DNA of 64,000 nt from NCBI GenBank assembly GCA_965217205.1, contig OZ244254.1, positions 1,240,001-1,304,000 of the forward strand, written 5' to 3'. The stretch comes from Maricaulis sp947259345. Its GTDB lineage: Bacteria; Pseudomonadota; Alphaproteobacteria; Caulobacterales; Maricaulaceae. Positions 43,489-52,628 of this stretch are shown piece by piece. The notes under the pieces were generated by a model that saw only the letters and a list, made by a program, of their open reading frames with translations, did not search any database and was not told the DNA's origin. A program made the translations under genes and the position numbers. The number at the start of each line of letters is the position of its first letter. Positions within the stretch are counted from its first letter, which is position 1.

Positions 43489-44763
43489 CTAGCTCGCCAG
43501 GCCCGAAGAGCCGGCATACATCCCGGTCTCGCCCAGCATGCTCTCGATTCGCAGCAGCTGGTTGTACTTGGCGGTGCGGTCGGAGCGGGCCAGCGAGCCG
43601 GTCTTGATCTGTCCGCAATTGGTGGCGACAGCGAGATCGGCAATGGTGGCGTCCTCGGTCTCGCCGGAGCGGTGGCTCATCACCGCACCATAGCCCGAGC
43701 GCAGCGCCATATCGACGGCGTCCAGGGTCTCCGACAGCGTGCCGATCTGGTTGACCTTCACCAGGATGGCATTGGCGGCGCCGGTTTCGATGCCCTGGGC
43801 GAGGCGCTCGGGATTGGTCACGAAGAGATCATCACCGACCAGCTGGCATTTCCCGTCCAGACGCTCGGTCAGGGCGCGCCAGCCATCCCAGTCATCCTCG
43901 GCCATGCCGTCCTCGATCGAGACGATCGGGTATTTGCTGGCGAGCCTTTCGAGATATTGCGCGAAGCCGGCCGCGTCATGGCTCTCGCCCGCGCCTTCCA
44001 GCACATACTGACCGTCCTTGTAGAATTCGGTCGAGGCCACATCGAGGGCCAGGGCAACATCTTCGCCCGGCTTGTAACCGGCCTTCTCGATGGCATCCAT
44101 GATCACGTCGAGCGCCTGCTCGGCCGAGGTCAGGTGCGGGGCGAAACCGCCCTCATCGCCGACATTCGTGTTCAGGCCATCCGCCTTCAGCCGCGCCTTG
44201 AGCGCGTGGAAAACCTCGGCGCCACAGCGCAGGGCTTCGGAAAAGCTCGGCAGGCCGACCGGCATGATCATGAATTCCTGGAAGTCGATCGGATTGTCGG
44301 CATGGGCGCCGCCATTGATGATATTCATCATTGGCGTCGGCAGGACACGGGCATTCATGCCGCCGATATAGCGATAGAGCGGCAGGCCCTGGACGTCGGC
44401 TGCGGCATGCGCGGTCGCCAGCGACACGCCGAGCATCGCATTGGCGCCCAGGCGGGCCTTGTTGGCCGTGCCGTCGAGTTCGATCATCGCTTCGTCAATG
44501 CGGCGCTGATCCTCGGCATCCATGCCGGCGATCGCTTCAAAGATCTCGCCTTCGACCAGGTCGCAGGCTTTCTGCACGCCCTTGCCGCCATAACGCTCAT
44601 CGCCATCGCGCATCTCGACGGCCTCATGCGCTCCGGTCGACGCGCCGGACGGGACGGCGGCGCGGCCGAAGGAACCGTCTTCCAGCAGCACGTCGACTTC
44701 CACGGTCGGATTGCCCCGGCTGTCGAGGATTTCGCGGGCGATGATGTCGGTGATGGCGGTCAT
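43489..44763 (-). CDS. eno: Enolase
   Basis: Interconverts 2-phosphoglycerate and phosphoenolpyruvate, 424 residues from ATG 44763 (MTAITDIIAREILDSRGNPT). A 34-codon longer frame has no family support. It shows the SGASTGAHEA loop, metal ligands in SIEDGMAEDDW and LVGDDLFVTN, the catalytic lysine in ILVKVNQIGTL and the signature SHRSGETEDATIADLAV. It is upstream of ftsB-pdhA on the same strand, a conserved glycolysis-division linkage. A structured repeat follows its stop. Confidence 0.97.
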   Translation of the reverse strand: MTAITDIIAREILDSRGNPTVEVDVLLEDGSFGRAAVPSGASTGAHEAVEMRDGDERYGGKGVQKACDLVEGEIFEAIAGMDAEDQRRIDEAMIELDGTANKARLGANAMLGVSLATAHAAADVQGLPLYRYIGGMNARVLPTPMMNIINGGAHADNPIDFQEFMIMPVGLPSFSEALRCGAEVFHALKARLKADGLNTNVGDEGGFAPHLTSAEQALDVIMDAIEKAGYKPGEDVALALDVASTEFYKDGQYVLEGAGESHDAAGFAQYLERLASKYPIVSIEDGMAEDDWDGWRALTERLDGKCQLVGDDLFVTNPERLAQGIETGAANAILVKVNQIGTLSETLDAVDMALRSGYGAVMSHRSGETEDATIADLAVATNCGQIKTGSLARSDRTAKYNQLLRIESMLGETGMYAGSSGLAS

Positions 44764-44898
44764 GAGGGTCTCTTCAAGATAAAGGCGCGTTGGCCGCTTC
44801 ATAACCAAGGCTGGCGGGGACGCAAGCCCGCGCATGCGGGCAAAACGCCGTGTTACCGCGAACACCCGAAATAAGTGCGGTTCGTGCAGGTCGGATGC

Positions 44899-46569
44899 CT
44901 AGAACAGCCCCTCGACCTCGCCATCCGCATTGAGATGGATGTCCAGCGCCGCCGGTTTCCGCGGCAGGCCGGGCATGGTCATGATCGAACCGCAGACGGC
45001 GACCACGAAACCGGCGCCGGCGGACAGCCGGACTTCGCGCACCGGCAGCTCATGGCCTTCCGGCGCCCCGATCAGGGCCGGGTCAGCGGAGAAGGAGTAC
45101 TGGGTCTTGGCCATGCACACGGGCAGATGTCCGTATCCGGCCTCCTGCCAGCGCTCCAGCTGCAAGCGGGCCGATCGCTCGAAGGTGACCGCACCGGCGC
45201 GGTAGATTGTACGGGCAATCGTCTCGATCTTGTCGACGAGGGAGAGATCATCGCCATAAAGCGGCGCAAACCGGCTGGTCCCGGCCTCCACGAGCTCACT
45301 GACGGCCTCGGCGAGCGCTTCGGTCCCCTTCCCGCCCTCGGCCCAGTGGCGCGCCAGCACGGCCTTCACGCCGCGCGCCTCGCAATAGGCCTGGACGGCA
45401 GCCACCTCGGCCTCGCTGTCCACGGTGAAGTGATTGATCGCCACCACGACAGGTACACCGAACTTGGCCAGGTTCTCGATATGACGGCCCAGATTGGCGC
45501 ACCCGGCCTCGACCGCGGCGACATTCTCGGTGCCGAGCTGATCCTTGGCGACCCCACCATTCATCTTGAGCGCCCGGATTGTCGCCACCAGCACCGCCGC
45601 TGACGGCTCCAGCCCGCCCTTGCGGCATTTGATGTCGAAGAATTTCTCCGCGCCCAGATCAGCGCCGAAGCCAGCCTCGGTAACCACATAGTCAGCCAGG
45701 CGCAGGGCCGTGTCGGTCGCGACCAGCGTATTGCAGCCATGGGCAATATTGGCGAAGGGGCCGCCATGGATGAAGGTGGGCGTGTGTTCGAGCGTCTGCA
45801 CCAGGTTGGGCTGGAAGGCATCCTTGAGAAGCACCGTCATCGCGCCGGCCGCGCCGATATCGGCCGCCGTGACACGGGTCCGGTCGGCACGCTCGCCAAT
45901 AACGATCTTGCCGAGGCGGTCCTCCAGATCGGCCAGATCACGCGCCAGACACAGAATTGCCATGACCTCGGAGGCAACCGTGATGTCAAACCCGCCTTCG
46001 CGCGGTGTGCCATGGGCCGGGCCGCCCAGCCCGGTGACCAGATTGCGCAGGGAGCGGTCATTCATGTCGATGACCCGCTTGAGGGCGATGCGGCGGGTGT
46101 CGATCTCCTGCTCATTGCCCCAATGCACATGATTGTCGATCAGCGCGGCGAGCAGGTTGTGGGCGGAGGTGATGGCGTGAAAATCGCCGGTGAAGTGGAG
46201 ATTGATATCCTCCATCGGCACGACCTGGGCCTTGCCACCGCCGGCCGCTCCGCCCTTCATCCCGAAACACGGACCCAGCGAGGGCTCGCGCAGGCAGATG
46301 GCGACCTTCTTGCCGATCCGGGACAGGCCATCGCCCAGACCGACCGTCGTCGTGGTCTTGCCCTCGCCGGCCGGGGTCGGGCTGATCGCGGTCACGAGGA
46401 CCAGCTTGCCGCGCGGGCGATCCTGAAGGGTCGCGATATAATCCCCGGAGAGCTTGGCCTTGGAGCGGCCGAAGGGAATGATGGCGTCGTCGGGGATGCC
46501 CAGCGAAGCAGCAATCTCGGCCATGGGCTTCAGGCTCGCTGCGCGAGCGATTTCGATGTCGCTGGTCAT
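44899..46569 (-). CDS. fhs: Formate-tetrahydrofolate ligase
   Basis: ATP-dependent synthesis of 10-formyl-tetrahydrofolate from formate, 556 residues. The P-loop is TPAGEGKTTTT (about 66-76). Further family segments are EPSLGPCFGMKGGAAGGGKAQ (its first part is diagnostic), FTGDFHAI and HGGPFANIAHGCN. It feeds one-carbon units into purine and formyl-methionine synthesis. It appears monocistronic: a strong terminator separates it from rpmF upstream, and 135 bases separate its stop from the eno start. Confidence 0.96.
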   Translation of the reverse strand: MTSDIEIARAASLKPMAEIAASLGIPDDAIIPFGRSKAKLSGDYIATLQDRPRGKLVLVTAISPTPAGEGKTTTTVGLGDGLSRIGKKVAICLREPSLGPCFGMKGGAAGGGKAQVVPMEDINLHFTGDFHAITSAHNLLAALIDNHVHWGNEQEIDTRRIALKRVIDMNDRSLRNLVTGLGGPAHGTPREGGFDITVASEVMAILCLARDLADLEDRLGKIVIGERADRTRVTAADIGAAGAMTVLLKDAFQPNLVQTLEHTPTFIHGGPFANIAHGCNTLVATDTALRLADYVVTEAGFGADLGAEKFFDIKCRKGGLEPSAAVLVATIRALKMNGGVAKDQLGTENVAAVEAGCANLGRHIENLAKFGVPVVVAINHFTVDSEAEVAAVQAYCEARGVKAVLARHWAEGGKGTEALAEAVSELVEAGTSRFAPLYGDDLSLVDKIETIARTIYRAGAVTFERSARLQLERWQEAGYGHLPVCMAKTQYSFSADPALIGAPEGHELPVREVRLSAGAGFVVAVCGSIMTMPGLPRKPAALDIHLNADGEVEGLF

Positions 46570-46677
46570 GTCATCCCCTGTGTTTGCTGTTCAGGCAGTG
46601 TGGGGATGTTGAACACGCTTGCAAGCTGTCGAAGATTTCGCCCGGGACGTAGACTTTCAAAGCCATCGAGACAAAGA

Positions 46678-46709
46678 AAAACGCGCCGGGTGATGACCTG
46701 GCGCGTTTT
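46678..46709 (-). terminator. Intrinsic terminator after rpmF
   Basis: A 14-bp stem (one G-U pair) closes a GATG tetraloop. Arms run from 46678 to 46691 and 46696 to 46709. An A-run precedes and a T-run follows on both strands, so on the minus strand the hairpin ends in a T-rich tract. It lies 45 bases after the rpmF stop and 108 bases before the fhs start, so it should isolate fhs from rpmF transcription. Confidence 0.85.
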
Positions 46710-46753
46710 CTTTTCAGACCTGTCGACCGGCGAACCGGTCAGCCGGAAACGAC

Positions 46754-46936
46754 TCAGTCGTCCTTCGGCTCGAGGATCTGGCGACCGCGATACATGCCCG
46801 ACTTCAGGTCGACATGATGCGGACGGCGCAGTTCACCGCTGTCCTTGTCTTCGATATAGACCGGGCTCGACAGGGCGTCGTGGGCCCGGCGCATGCCGCG
46901 TTTGCTCGGCGTCGTTTTTCTTTTAGGGACGGCCAT
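46754..46936 (-). CDS. rpmF: 50S ribosomal protein L32
   Basis: A 60-residue basic protein with the L32 opening AVPKRKTTPSKRGMRRAHDAL and the alphaproteobacterial C-terminus SGMYRGRQILEP. The zinc-binding cysteines of some L32 proteins are absent, which is normal in this lineage. GAGAGG lies shortly before the ATG. A promoter candidate lies about 64 bases upstream and an intrinsic terminator follows, so this is probably a single-gene transcript. Confidence 0.96.
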   Translation of the reverse strand: MAVPKRKTTPSKRGMRRAHDALSSPVYIEDKDSGELRRPHHVDLKSGMYRGRQILEPKDD

Positions 46937-46999
46937 TGAGCCTCTCCAGCGCTATGAATCAGTGGTCGGGCCAGCTTTCACCAACCGTTCGAGCCGCGC

Positions 47000-47028
47000 C
47001 GTATACAGGCTTAATTGACCCGTTGCAA
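47000..47028 (-). promoter_or_regulatory. Candidate rpmF promoter
   Basis: On the minus strand TTGCAA (47028-47023) and TATACG (47005-47000) are separated by 17 bases, a sigma-70-like arrangement matching four of six bases in each box. The expected transcript start is about 55-60 bases before the rpmF ATG. No other gene lies between. Confidence 0.45.
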
Positions 47029-47069
47029 GCATGGCGGGCGACCTCTTGCAGGCCGTCGCCACCTGATTG

Positions 47070-47726
47070 TCAGCCGCGCCCGGAAAAGCCGACCGATCCA
47101 CCCATCGTGCTGCGAGAATGCTGACGGGTCGGATTGCCCTCAACCCGGATCGAGGCGCCCATGGATGCCGACGCATCCGCCGCTTCGCTCGCATGCACGG
47201 ACAGGCTCGCCCCGGTAGACGCATCGGCTTCGACACGCTCACAAATGAGGCTGGCGGCGCGCAGGCTGGCGCCGGTCGAGGCGTCATATTCGACCTCACC
47301 GCAAACACCGCTCAGGCGCGCGCTGGCACCGGTGGAGATGTCGACATCGAGCACCGGCGTGTCGATGCCGCTGACCTCCGCACTGATACCACGGCCAAAT
47401 TCCAACTCGCGCATGGCGGCGGGTATCGTCACCTGCACGACCACATCCAGGCTGTGGCGGCGCGAGAACCATCCGCTGTCCTGGTCGAGCTCGAGCTTGC
47501 TGCCATCGACCTCGGCTTCGATCTCACCGAAATCATCGGCATCGCCGATCAGTTCGACCGACCAGGTATCGCCGGCAACCACGACCAGCTCATAGCCGCC
47601 ATTCGCGTCAATGGAGTCAAAACCGCTCAACTCGCGGACTTCGCGATCCTGGGCGAGCCCGGGTGCAGCCAGACACAAGGCGGCCAATGAGGCGCCAGCC
47701 AGCTGGGTGAGACGATGTGTGCGCAT
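47070..47726 (-). CDS. Exported DUF2807 (head-GIN) beta-solenoid protein
   Basis: 218 residues from ATG 47726 (AGGAGA upstream), with a signal peptide ending GLAQ. The body matches the DUF2807 putative adhesin/GIN fold: LSGFDSIDANGGYELVVVAGD near the N-terminus and then strand repeats DISTGASARLSG, DASTGASLRAAS, DASTGASLSVHAS and SASMGASIRVEG. It is the fourth exported repeat-solenoid protein in the window, although unrelated in detail to the bactofilin-like set. It is divergent from the decarboxylase gene across 118 bp. Confidence 0.82.
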   Translation of the reverse strand: MRTHRLTQLAGASLAALCLAAPGLAQDREVRELSGFDSIDANGGYELVVVAGDTWSVELIGDADDFGEIEAEVDGSKLELDQDSGWFSRRHSLDVVVQVTIPAAMRELEFGRGISAEVSGIDTPVLDVDISTGASARLSGVCGEVEYDASTGASLRAASLICERVEADASTGASLSVHASEAADASASMGASIRVEGNPTRQHSRSTMGGSVGFSGRG

Positions 47727-47844
47727 GGAATTCTCCTGATCTGCCCCGCCTGACAAATAGCGGAATTTCTCCTTCGATGCGCGTGACAATCGGTTTAGAT
47801 GCAAACGGGCACACACCAGTGCAGCGCGATGCGAGGGTCACAGC

Positions 47845-49236
47845 ATGAAGACCGACGAGTTTCGGACCTGGTCACGACGCATCGCGGACTGGACGGCAGA
47901 CTACCTGGCCGGCTTGCGCGACCGGCCGGTACGCGCCCGGGCGCAACCGGGCGAGGTCTTCGATGCCTTGCCCGCGACGCCGCCGGAGACGCCGGTGGAG
48001 ATGACCGAGATCTTTGCCGATTTCGAACGCCTCGTCCCCGATGCCATGACCCATTGGCAACACCCGCGCTTCTTTGCCTATTTCCCCGCAAATGCCGCAC
48101 CGGCCTCCATGCTGGCCGAACAGCTCGTCACCGCGATGGCGGCACAATGCATGCTCTGGCAGACCTCACCGGCGGCGACCGAGATGGAAACCCGCATGAT
48201 CGACTGGCTGCGCCAGGCACTTGGCCTGCCGGAGGGCTGGCGCGGGGTGATCCAGGACAGTGCGTCTTCGGCGACCCTCTCCGCCGTCATGACGATGCGG
48301 GAGCGGGCACTGGACTGGCGCGGCATCCGGGCAGGCCTCAGCGGCGAACCCGCGCCACGCATCTATGCCTCGGCGCAAACGCATTCCTCGGTCGACAAGG
48401 CGTGCTGGGTCGCCGGGATCGGACAGGACAATCTGGTCAAGATTGCCACGACGGACGATTACGGCATGGATCCGGACGCCCTGCGGGCCGCGATCCAGGC
48501 CGACCGGGCAGCCGGGCACCTCCCCGCCGGTATCGTGATCTGTGTGGGTGGCACCTCCATTGGCGCCAGCGACCCGATTGCGGCCATAATCGAAGTTGCG
48601 CGCGAGGAAGGCCTCTACACCCATATCGATGCCGCCTGGGCCGGCTCTGCGATGATTTGCCCGGAATTGCGGCCCATCTGGGCCGGGGCCGAGCAGGCCG
48701 ACTCAATCGTTTTCAATCCGCACAAATGGCTCGGCGCCCAGTTTGATTGTTCGGTGCAATTCCTGAAGGACCCAACCGGCCAGCTCAAATCCCTCACCCT
48801 GCGTCCGGATTATCTCGAAACGCCGGGCATGGATGATGCGGTCAATTATTCCGAATGGACCATCCCGCTCGGCCGCCGTTTCCGGGCCCTCAAACTCTGG
48901 TTCCTGATCCGCGCCTACGGGCTGGAGGGCCTGCGCCAGCGCATCCGCAACCATATCGCCTGGTCAAACGAGGCCTGCGAAGCCATCCGCGCCCTGCCCG
49001 GCCTCGAGATCGTCACCGAGCCCCGCTTCAGCCTGTTCAGCTTTGCTTGTGTGGCGGGCGATGAAGCGACCGCGGCCCTGCTGGAACGCATTAACGCCGA
49101 CGGCCGCACCTACCTCACCCAGACCCGCCATGACGGCCGCTATGTGATCCGCTTCCAGGTCGGGCAGTTTGACTGCACGCAGGCGGATGTGATGACGGCT
49201 GTGCGGGTGATCGGGGAGTTGGGGGGAGAAGACTAA
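47845..49236 (+). CDS. Group II PLP decarboxylase, aromatic-L-amino-acid type
   Basis: A 463-residue fold-type I PLP enzyme. The PLP lysine is in FNPHKWLGAQFDCS (near 292), and the preceding HIDAAWAGSAMICPELR carries the cofactor-pairing aspartate. The N-terminal HWQHPRFFAYFPANAAPASM matches aromatic amino acid (DOPA/tryptophan/tyrosine) decarboxylases. The amine product and its role are unknown. The stop is followed almost at once by structured repeat copy 2. Confidence 0.9.
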   Translation: MKTDEFRTWSRRIADWTADYLAGLRDRPVRARAQPGEVFDALPATPPETPVEMTEIFADFERLVPDAMTHWQHPRFFAYFPANAAPASMLAEQLVTAMAAQCMLWQTSPAATEMETRMIDWLRQALGLPEGWRGVIQDSASSATLSAVMTMRERALDWRGIRAGLSGEPAPRIYASAQTHSSVDKACWVAGIGQDNLVKIATTDDYGMDPDALRAAIQADRAAGHLPAGIVICVGGTSIGASDPIAAIIEVAREEGLYTHIDAAWAGSAMICPELRPIWAGAEQADSIVFNPHKWLGAQFDCSVQFLKDPTGQLKSLTLRPDYLETPGMDDAVNYSEWTIPLGRRFRALKLWFLIRAYGLEGLRQRIRNHIAWSNEACEAIRALPGLEIVTEPRFSLFSFACVAGDEATAALLERINADGRTYLTQTRHDGRYVIRFQVGQFDCTQADVMTAVRVIGELGGED

Positions 49237-49238
49237 CC

Positions 49239-49357
49239 TTGTCATCCCCGTCGGATGTCCGGCGAAGGCCGGACGCAGGACGGGGATCTAACTCTCAGAT
49301 AGATATAGGTCCCGGACTTGCACCCGGCCTTCGCCGGACATCCATCCGGGATGACAA
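49239..49357. repeat. Structured palindromic repeat, copy 2 (after decarboxylase)
   Basis: A perfect 10-bp outer stem (49239-49248 with 49348-49357) flanks two long arms of about 40 bases that are near reverse complements of each other. Each carries a GTCCGGCGAAGGCCGG-type hairpin. It starts two bases after the decarboxylase stop and ends 24 bases before the convergent pyrG stop, so it may end transcription from both sides. It is related to copy 1 at 43358. Confidence 0.85.
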
Positions 49358-49381
49358 TCCAGGGCGTGAGGCGCCCGGCCC

Positions 49382-51010
49382 TTAAACCATTCGGCTCTGG
49401 TGCAGCGCCGCCGCAATAAAGCTGGCAAACAACGGGTGCGGCTCGAAGGGGCGTGATTTGAGTTCCGGGTGGAATTGCACGCCGACGAACCAGGGATGGT
49501 CCGAAATCTCGACGATTTCCGGCAGGACGCCATCCGGTGACAGGCCGGAAAAGGTCAGGCCGCAGGCTTCCAGCTTGTCCTTGTAAGCAACATTCACCTC
49601 ATAGCGATGACGGTGACGCTCCTCGATATGAGCCTGGCCGTAGATCTCGCGAACCTTCGAACCGTCCTTGAGAACCGCCGGATAGGCGCCCAGGCGCATC
49701 GTGCCACCCATATCGCCATCGGCGGAGCGGGTCTCGACCTCATTGCCGCGCGTCCACTCGGTCAGAAGACCGATCACGCTCTCGCCCTTGTCGGAGAATT
49801 CCGACGACACGGCATCGGTTACGCCAGCGAGATTGCGGGCCGCTTCCAGCACCGCCATCTGCATGCCGTAGCAAATCCCGAAGAAGGGAACCTTGCGCTC
49901 GCGGGCAAAACGGGCCGCGGCGATCTTGCCTTCAACACCGCGCTCGCCGAAGCCGCCCGGGACAAGCACGCCGTGCACGTCTTCCAGCGGTTCGAACGGG
50001 TCGTCCTTTTCGAACTGCTCGCTGTCGAGCCATTTCAGCTTCACCTTCACCCCATTGGCGATACCACCATGGGCGAGCGCTTCAATGAGGGATTTGTAGG
50101 CGTCGAGCAGGCCAACATATTTGCCGACAACACCGATCGTCACTTCGCCATCGGGATTGGCGATGGTGTCGGAAATGCCTTCCCAGCGCGTGAGATCGGG
50201 ATCCGGTGCGTCGTCGATCCCGAAGCAGCGCAGGATTTCCGTATCCAGGCCCTGGCGGTGATATTCAAGCGGCACGTCATAGAGCGAGGCCGCATCACGG
50301 CCCTCGATGACAGCGCTTTCCTTGACGTTGCAGAACAGGCCGATCTTGCGCTTGTCGCCCGGCGGAATCGGGATCTCGCAGCGACACAAGAGGATATCCG
50401 GCTGGATACCGATCGAGCGGAGCTCTTTTACCGAGTGCTGAGTCGGCTTGGTCTTCATCTCGCCGGCCACCTTGATGAAGGGCAGCAAGGTAACATGCAG
50501 GAAGACCGCATTGCCCTCGCCCAGCTCCTGGCCGAGCTGTCGGATCGCCTCGAAGAAAGGCAGGCCCTCGATGTCACCGACCGTGCCGCCGATCTCGCAC
50601 AGCACGAAATCGACATCACCGGCGTCGGAGAGGACGAATTGCTTGATCTGGTCGGTGACGTGCGGAATGACCTGCACGGTCGCACCGAGATAGTCGCCAC
50701 GGCGCTCGCGCTCGATGATGCGCGAATAGATCCGGCCCGTGGTGATATTGTCGGCCTGGCTCGCCGCAACGCCGGTGAAGCGTTCATAGTGGCCGAGATC
50801 GAGGTCAGCTTCGGCCCCGTCATCGGTCACATAGCATTCGCCATGCTGGTAGGGCGACATCGTGCCCGGATCCACGTTGAGATAGGGGTCCAGCTTGCGC
50901 AGGCGGACTTTATATCCACGCGCCTGAAGCAGGGCTCCGATAGCGGCTGAAGCGAGGCCTTTTCCCAAGGAGGAGACCACGCCGCCCGTAATAAAGATAT
51001 ATCGCGGCAT
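49382..51010 (-). CDS. pyrG: CTP synthase
   Basis: Aminates UTP to CTP using glutamine, 542 residues from ATG 51010 (MPRYIFITGGVVSSLGKG). A 41-codon longer frame overlaps secG and is rejected. The synthetase domain has the P-loop-like GGVVSSLGKG and the YLNVDPGTMSPYQHGE segment. The C-terminal glutaminase has the nucleophile in FFGICYGMQ and the His-Glu pair in VQFHPELKS. It lies 76 bases downstream of secG, the conserved alphaproteobacterial order tpiA-secG-pyrG, here with a receiver-like gene inserted. Confidence 0.97.
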   Translation of the reverse strand: MPRYIFITGGVVSSLGKGLASAAIGALLQARGYKVRLRKLDPYLNVDPGTMSPYQHGECYVTDDGAEADLDLGHYERFTGVAASQADNITTGRIYSRIIERERRGDYLGATVQVIPHVTDQIKQFVLSDAGDVDFVLCEIGGTVGDIEGLPFFEAIRQLGQELGEGNAVFLHVTLLPFIKVAGEMKTKPTQHSVKELRSIGIQPDILLCRCEIPIPPGDKRKIGLFCNVKESAVIEGRDAASLYDVPLEYHRQGLDTEILRCFGIDDAPDPDLTRWEGISDTIANPDGEVTIGVVGKYVGLLDAYKSLIEALAHGGIANGVKVKLKWLDSEQFEKDDPFEPLEDVHGVLVPGGFGERGVEGKIAAARFARERKVPFFGICYGMQMAVLEAARNLAGVTDAVSSEFSDKGESVIGLLTEWTRGNEVETRSADGDMGGTMRLGAYPAVLKDGSKVREIYGQAHIEERHRHRYEVNVAYKDKLEACGLTFSGLSPDGVLPEIVEISDHPWFVGVQFHPELKSRPFEPHPLFASFIAAALHQSRMV

Positions 51011-51086
51011 GGGCCGTCTGATTATCCCAGATTCGGACGCGTCGGAAGACGCGAGTTGAAATATGTGATGATTAAATGAGGAAGGA

Positions 51087-51425
51087 CTAGCCGTCCGTCG
51101 GCACCGGAGCGCCACTTTCCTCTTGTTCGACAATGCCGGTCGCCGGATTGTCGATCTCGGTTTCGAACACGCTATTCCCCTCCGCCGTGACGCCCGTCAC
51201 GATGGCAAGCAGGATCGAATTGCCGATGAAGACCGCGGCCAGCACCATCGTGGTCCGGGTCAGGATATTCGCAGCTCCACGGCCGGACATCATGCCGCCG
51301 CCACCACCGCCACCGCCGATACCCAGCGCCCCGCCTTCCGACCGCTGCAGCAGGATGACGCCGATGAGACCAAGGGCGACCAGGAGCTGGATGATCAAGA
51401 GGACTGTGGTCATGAATACCGCCAT
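51087..51425 (-). CDS. secG: Protein-export membrane subunit SecG
   Basis: A 112-residue accessory subunit of the SecYEG channel. It has two transmembrane helices (about 5-23 and 58-77) joined by a loop with LLQRSEGGALG and a run of eight glycines, followed by an acidic C-terminal tail. The LQRSEGG motif is diagnostic of SecG. It is 78 bases downstream of the pseudo-receiver gene and upstream of pyrG. Confidence 0.93.
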   Translation of the reverse strand: MAVFMTTVLLIIQLLVALGLIGVILLQRSEGGALGIGGGGGGGGMMSGRGAANILTRTTMVLAAVFIGNSILLAIVTGVTAEGNSVFETEIDNPATGIVEQEESGAPVPTDG

Positions 51426-51503
51426 GTGTCAGGCCGCACCGCCCGGTCAGGCGGCTCGGCCGTGGATATAGGGAGTTTCCGGAGCGGTGTCAGCACCGCC
51501 CGG

Positions 51504-52553
51504 TCACATGGCGGCGCGTTTTATATCAGGCGCACCGTCTTGGCCAGCATCGTCTGCGGTTTCCGCTGCGGCCTGTTGCGCGGCGATCTCGGCCTTTCGC
51601 TTGGCGGCTTCGGCGCGAGCCTGCAGGCGCTTGCGCAGATTGGAGACTGTGCGGCCGATCTCGTCCTTCGAGCGCTCGATCGTGTCGCCATTGGCAAAGG
51701 CGGCATAGGTACCCATGGCCAATTCCTTGACCAGTTTCAGAACCCCCGAGTCGGCATTGCGACCATCCCCAAGGACAGCAATCTGATCGATCAGGGCCGC
51801 AGCGACTTCTGTCGCCTCGCGGCGCCCCGCGCGCAGGACATGGGCTCTCAACTCACGCGCCGCCCGCTCGAGATCCTTGACGTCGAGGGCAACCGGAACC
51901 TTGCCCTGCTCGCTATTCTTCGAGGCTTCCAACTCGACCGAGATGACAATGCGCATGGCCACGCGGCGCACGCGCTCGGCCGTAACGGCTTCACGCGCTT
52001 CGCGCACCCATTGCTGGCCGTTGTTCAGCGCCTCTTCATCGTTCTCGACGGTCGCTTTCAGGAAATTCGGGACGGTAATCGGCGGAGCGTCCGTTGCGCG
52101 CTCAGTGTCCTTGCGGCGATCCGGGCCGATATAGTCGGAAGTGACGATGAAGTCCTTGCGGCCCTTGATCAGGGTCTTGACCCGCTCTTCGGCGAACATG
52201 GTCGAGAATGGGCGGACGATGACATCGTCGGCACCGCATTCAATCGCCTTGCGGATATGGCCCGTATCGCGACTCCAGGTCGTCAGGAGCAGCACGACGA
52301 AGGGGTTAGAGCCCACCTCGCCCCGACGGATCGATCGCACCAGGTTGAATATGTCCGTATCGGTCGCGCTCGATTCCGCGACGATCAGGGTGTGAGCGCC
52401 CTCCGCGATTCCATTCTTGAAATCGGTCAGGGACGCGACGCACTCGATCTGGCGAAAGCCGATCTCGAAGAGCGCGTATCGCGTCGTCCGCTGATTGACG
52501 TGAATGGGGTCGAAAAGCAGGACGGAAGCCCGGGTGTAGTCGATATCGGCCAT
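51504..52553 (-). CDS. Pseudo-receiver domain protein with C-terminal helical region
   Basis: A 349-residue protein. Residues 1 to about 125 form a CheY-like fold (SVLLFDPIHVNQRTTRYAL, VVLLLTTW, GADDVIVRPF). The acidic pocket pair reads FDP, and the phospho-acceptor strand reads TLIVAESS, with no aspartate. The conserved switch lysine is also replaced (RPF instead of KPF). A segment YIGPDRRKD follows, then a long helical, probably coiled-coil C-terminus. It probably signals by protein contact rather than phosphorylation. It is downstream of tpiA on the same strand. Confidence 0.78.
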   Translation of the reverse strand: MADIDYTRASVLLFDPIHVNQRTTRYALFEIGFRQIECVASLTDFKNGIAEGAHTLIVAESSATDTDIFNLVRSIRRGEVGSNPFVVLLLTTWSRDTGHIRKAIECGADDVIVRPFSTMFAEERVKTLIKGRKDFIVTSDYIGPDRRKDTERATDAPPITVPNFLKATVENDEEALNNGQQWVREAREAVTAERVRRVAMRIVISVELEASKNSEQGKVPVALDVKDLERAARELRAHVLRAGRREATEVAAALIDQIAVLGDGRNADSGVLKLVKELAMGTYAAFANGDTIERSKDEIGRTVSNLRKRLQARAEAAKRKAEIAAQQAAAETADDAGQDGAPDIKRAAM

Positions 52554-52628
52554 ACTCGGTTCGGCTCCACAAGCGGCGAAACAGGAAACTAGGAATATCG
52601 ACCCTGCCGCAAATAGGTTTCGATCCGC

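Noticed and set aside
46570..46671. Possible riboswitch before fhs
   Set aside because: I could find no conserved folate-riboswitch-like core or paired stems; only the rpmF terminator is clear.
47799..48746. Plus-strand frame overlapping the decarboxylase gene
   Set aside because: It is an alternative frame of a well-supported PLP enzyme and has low-complexity composition.
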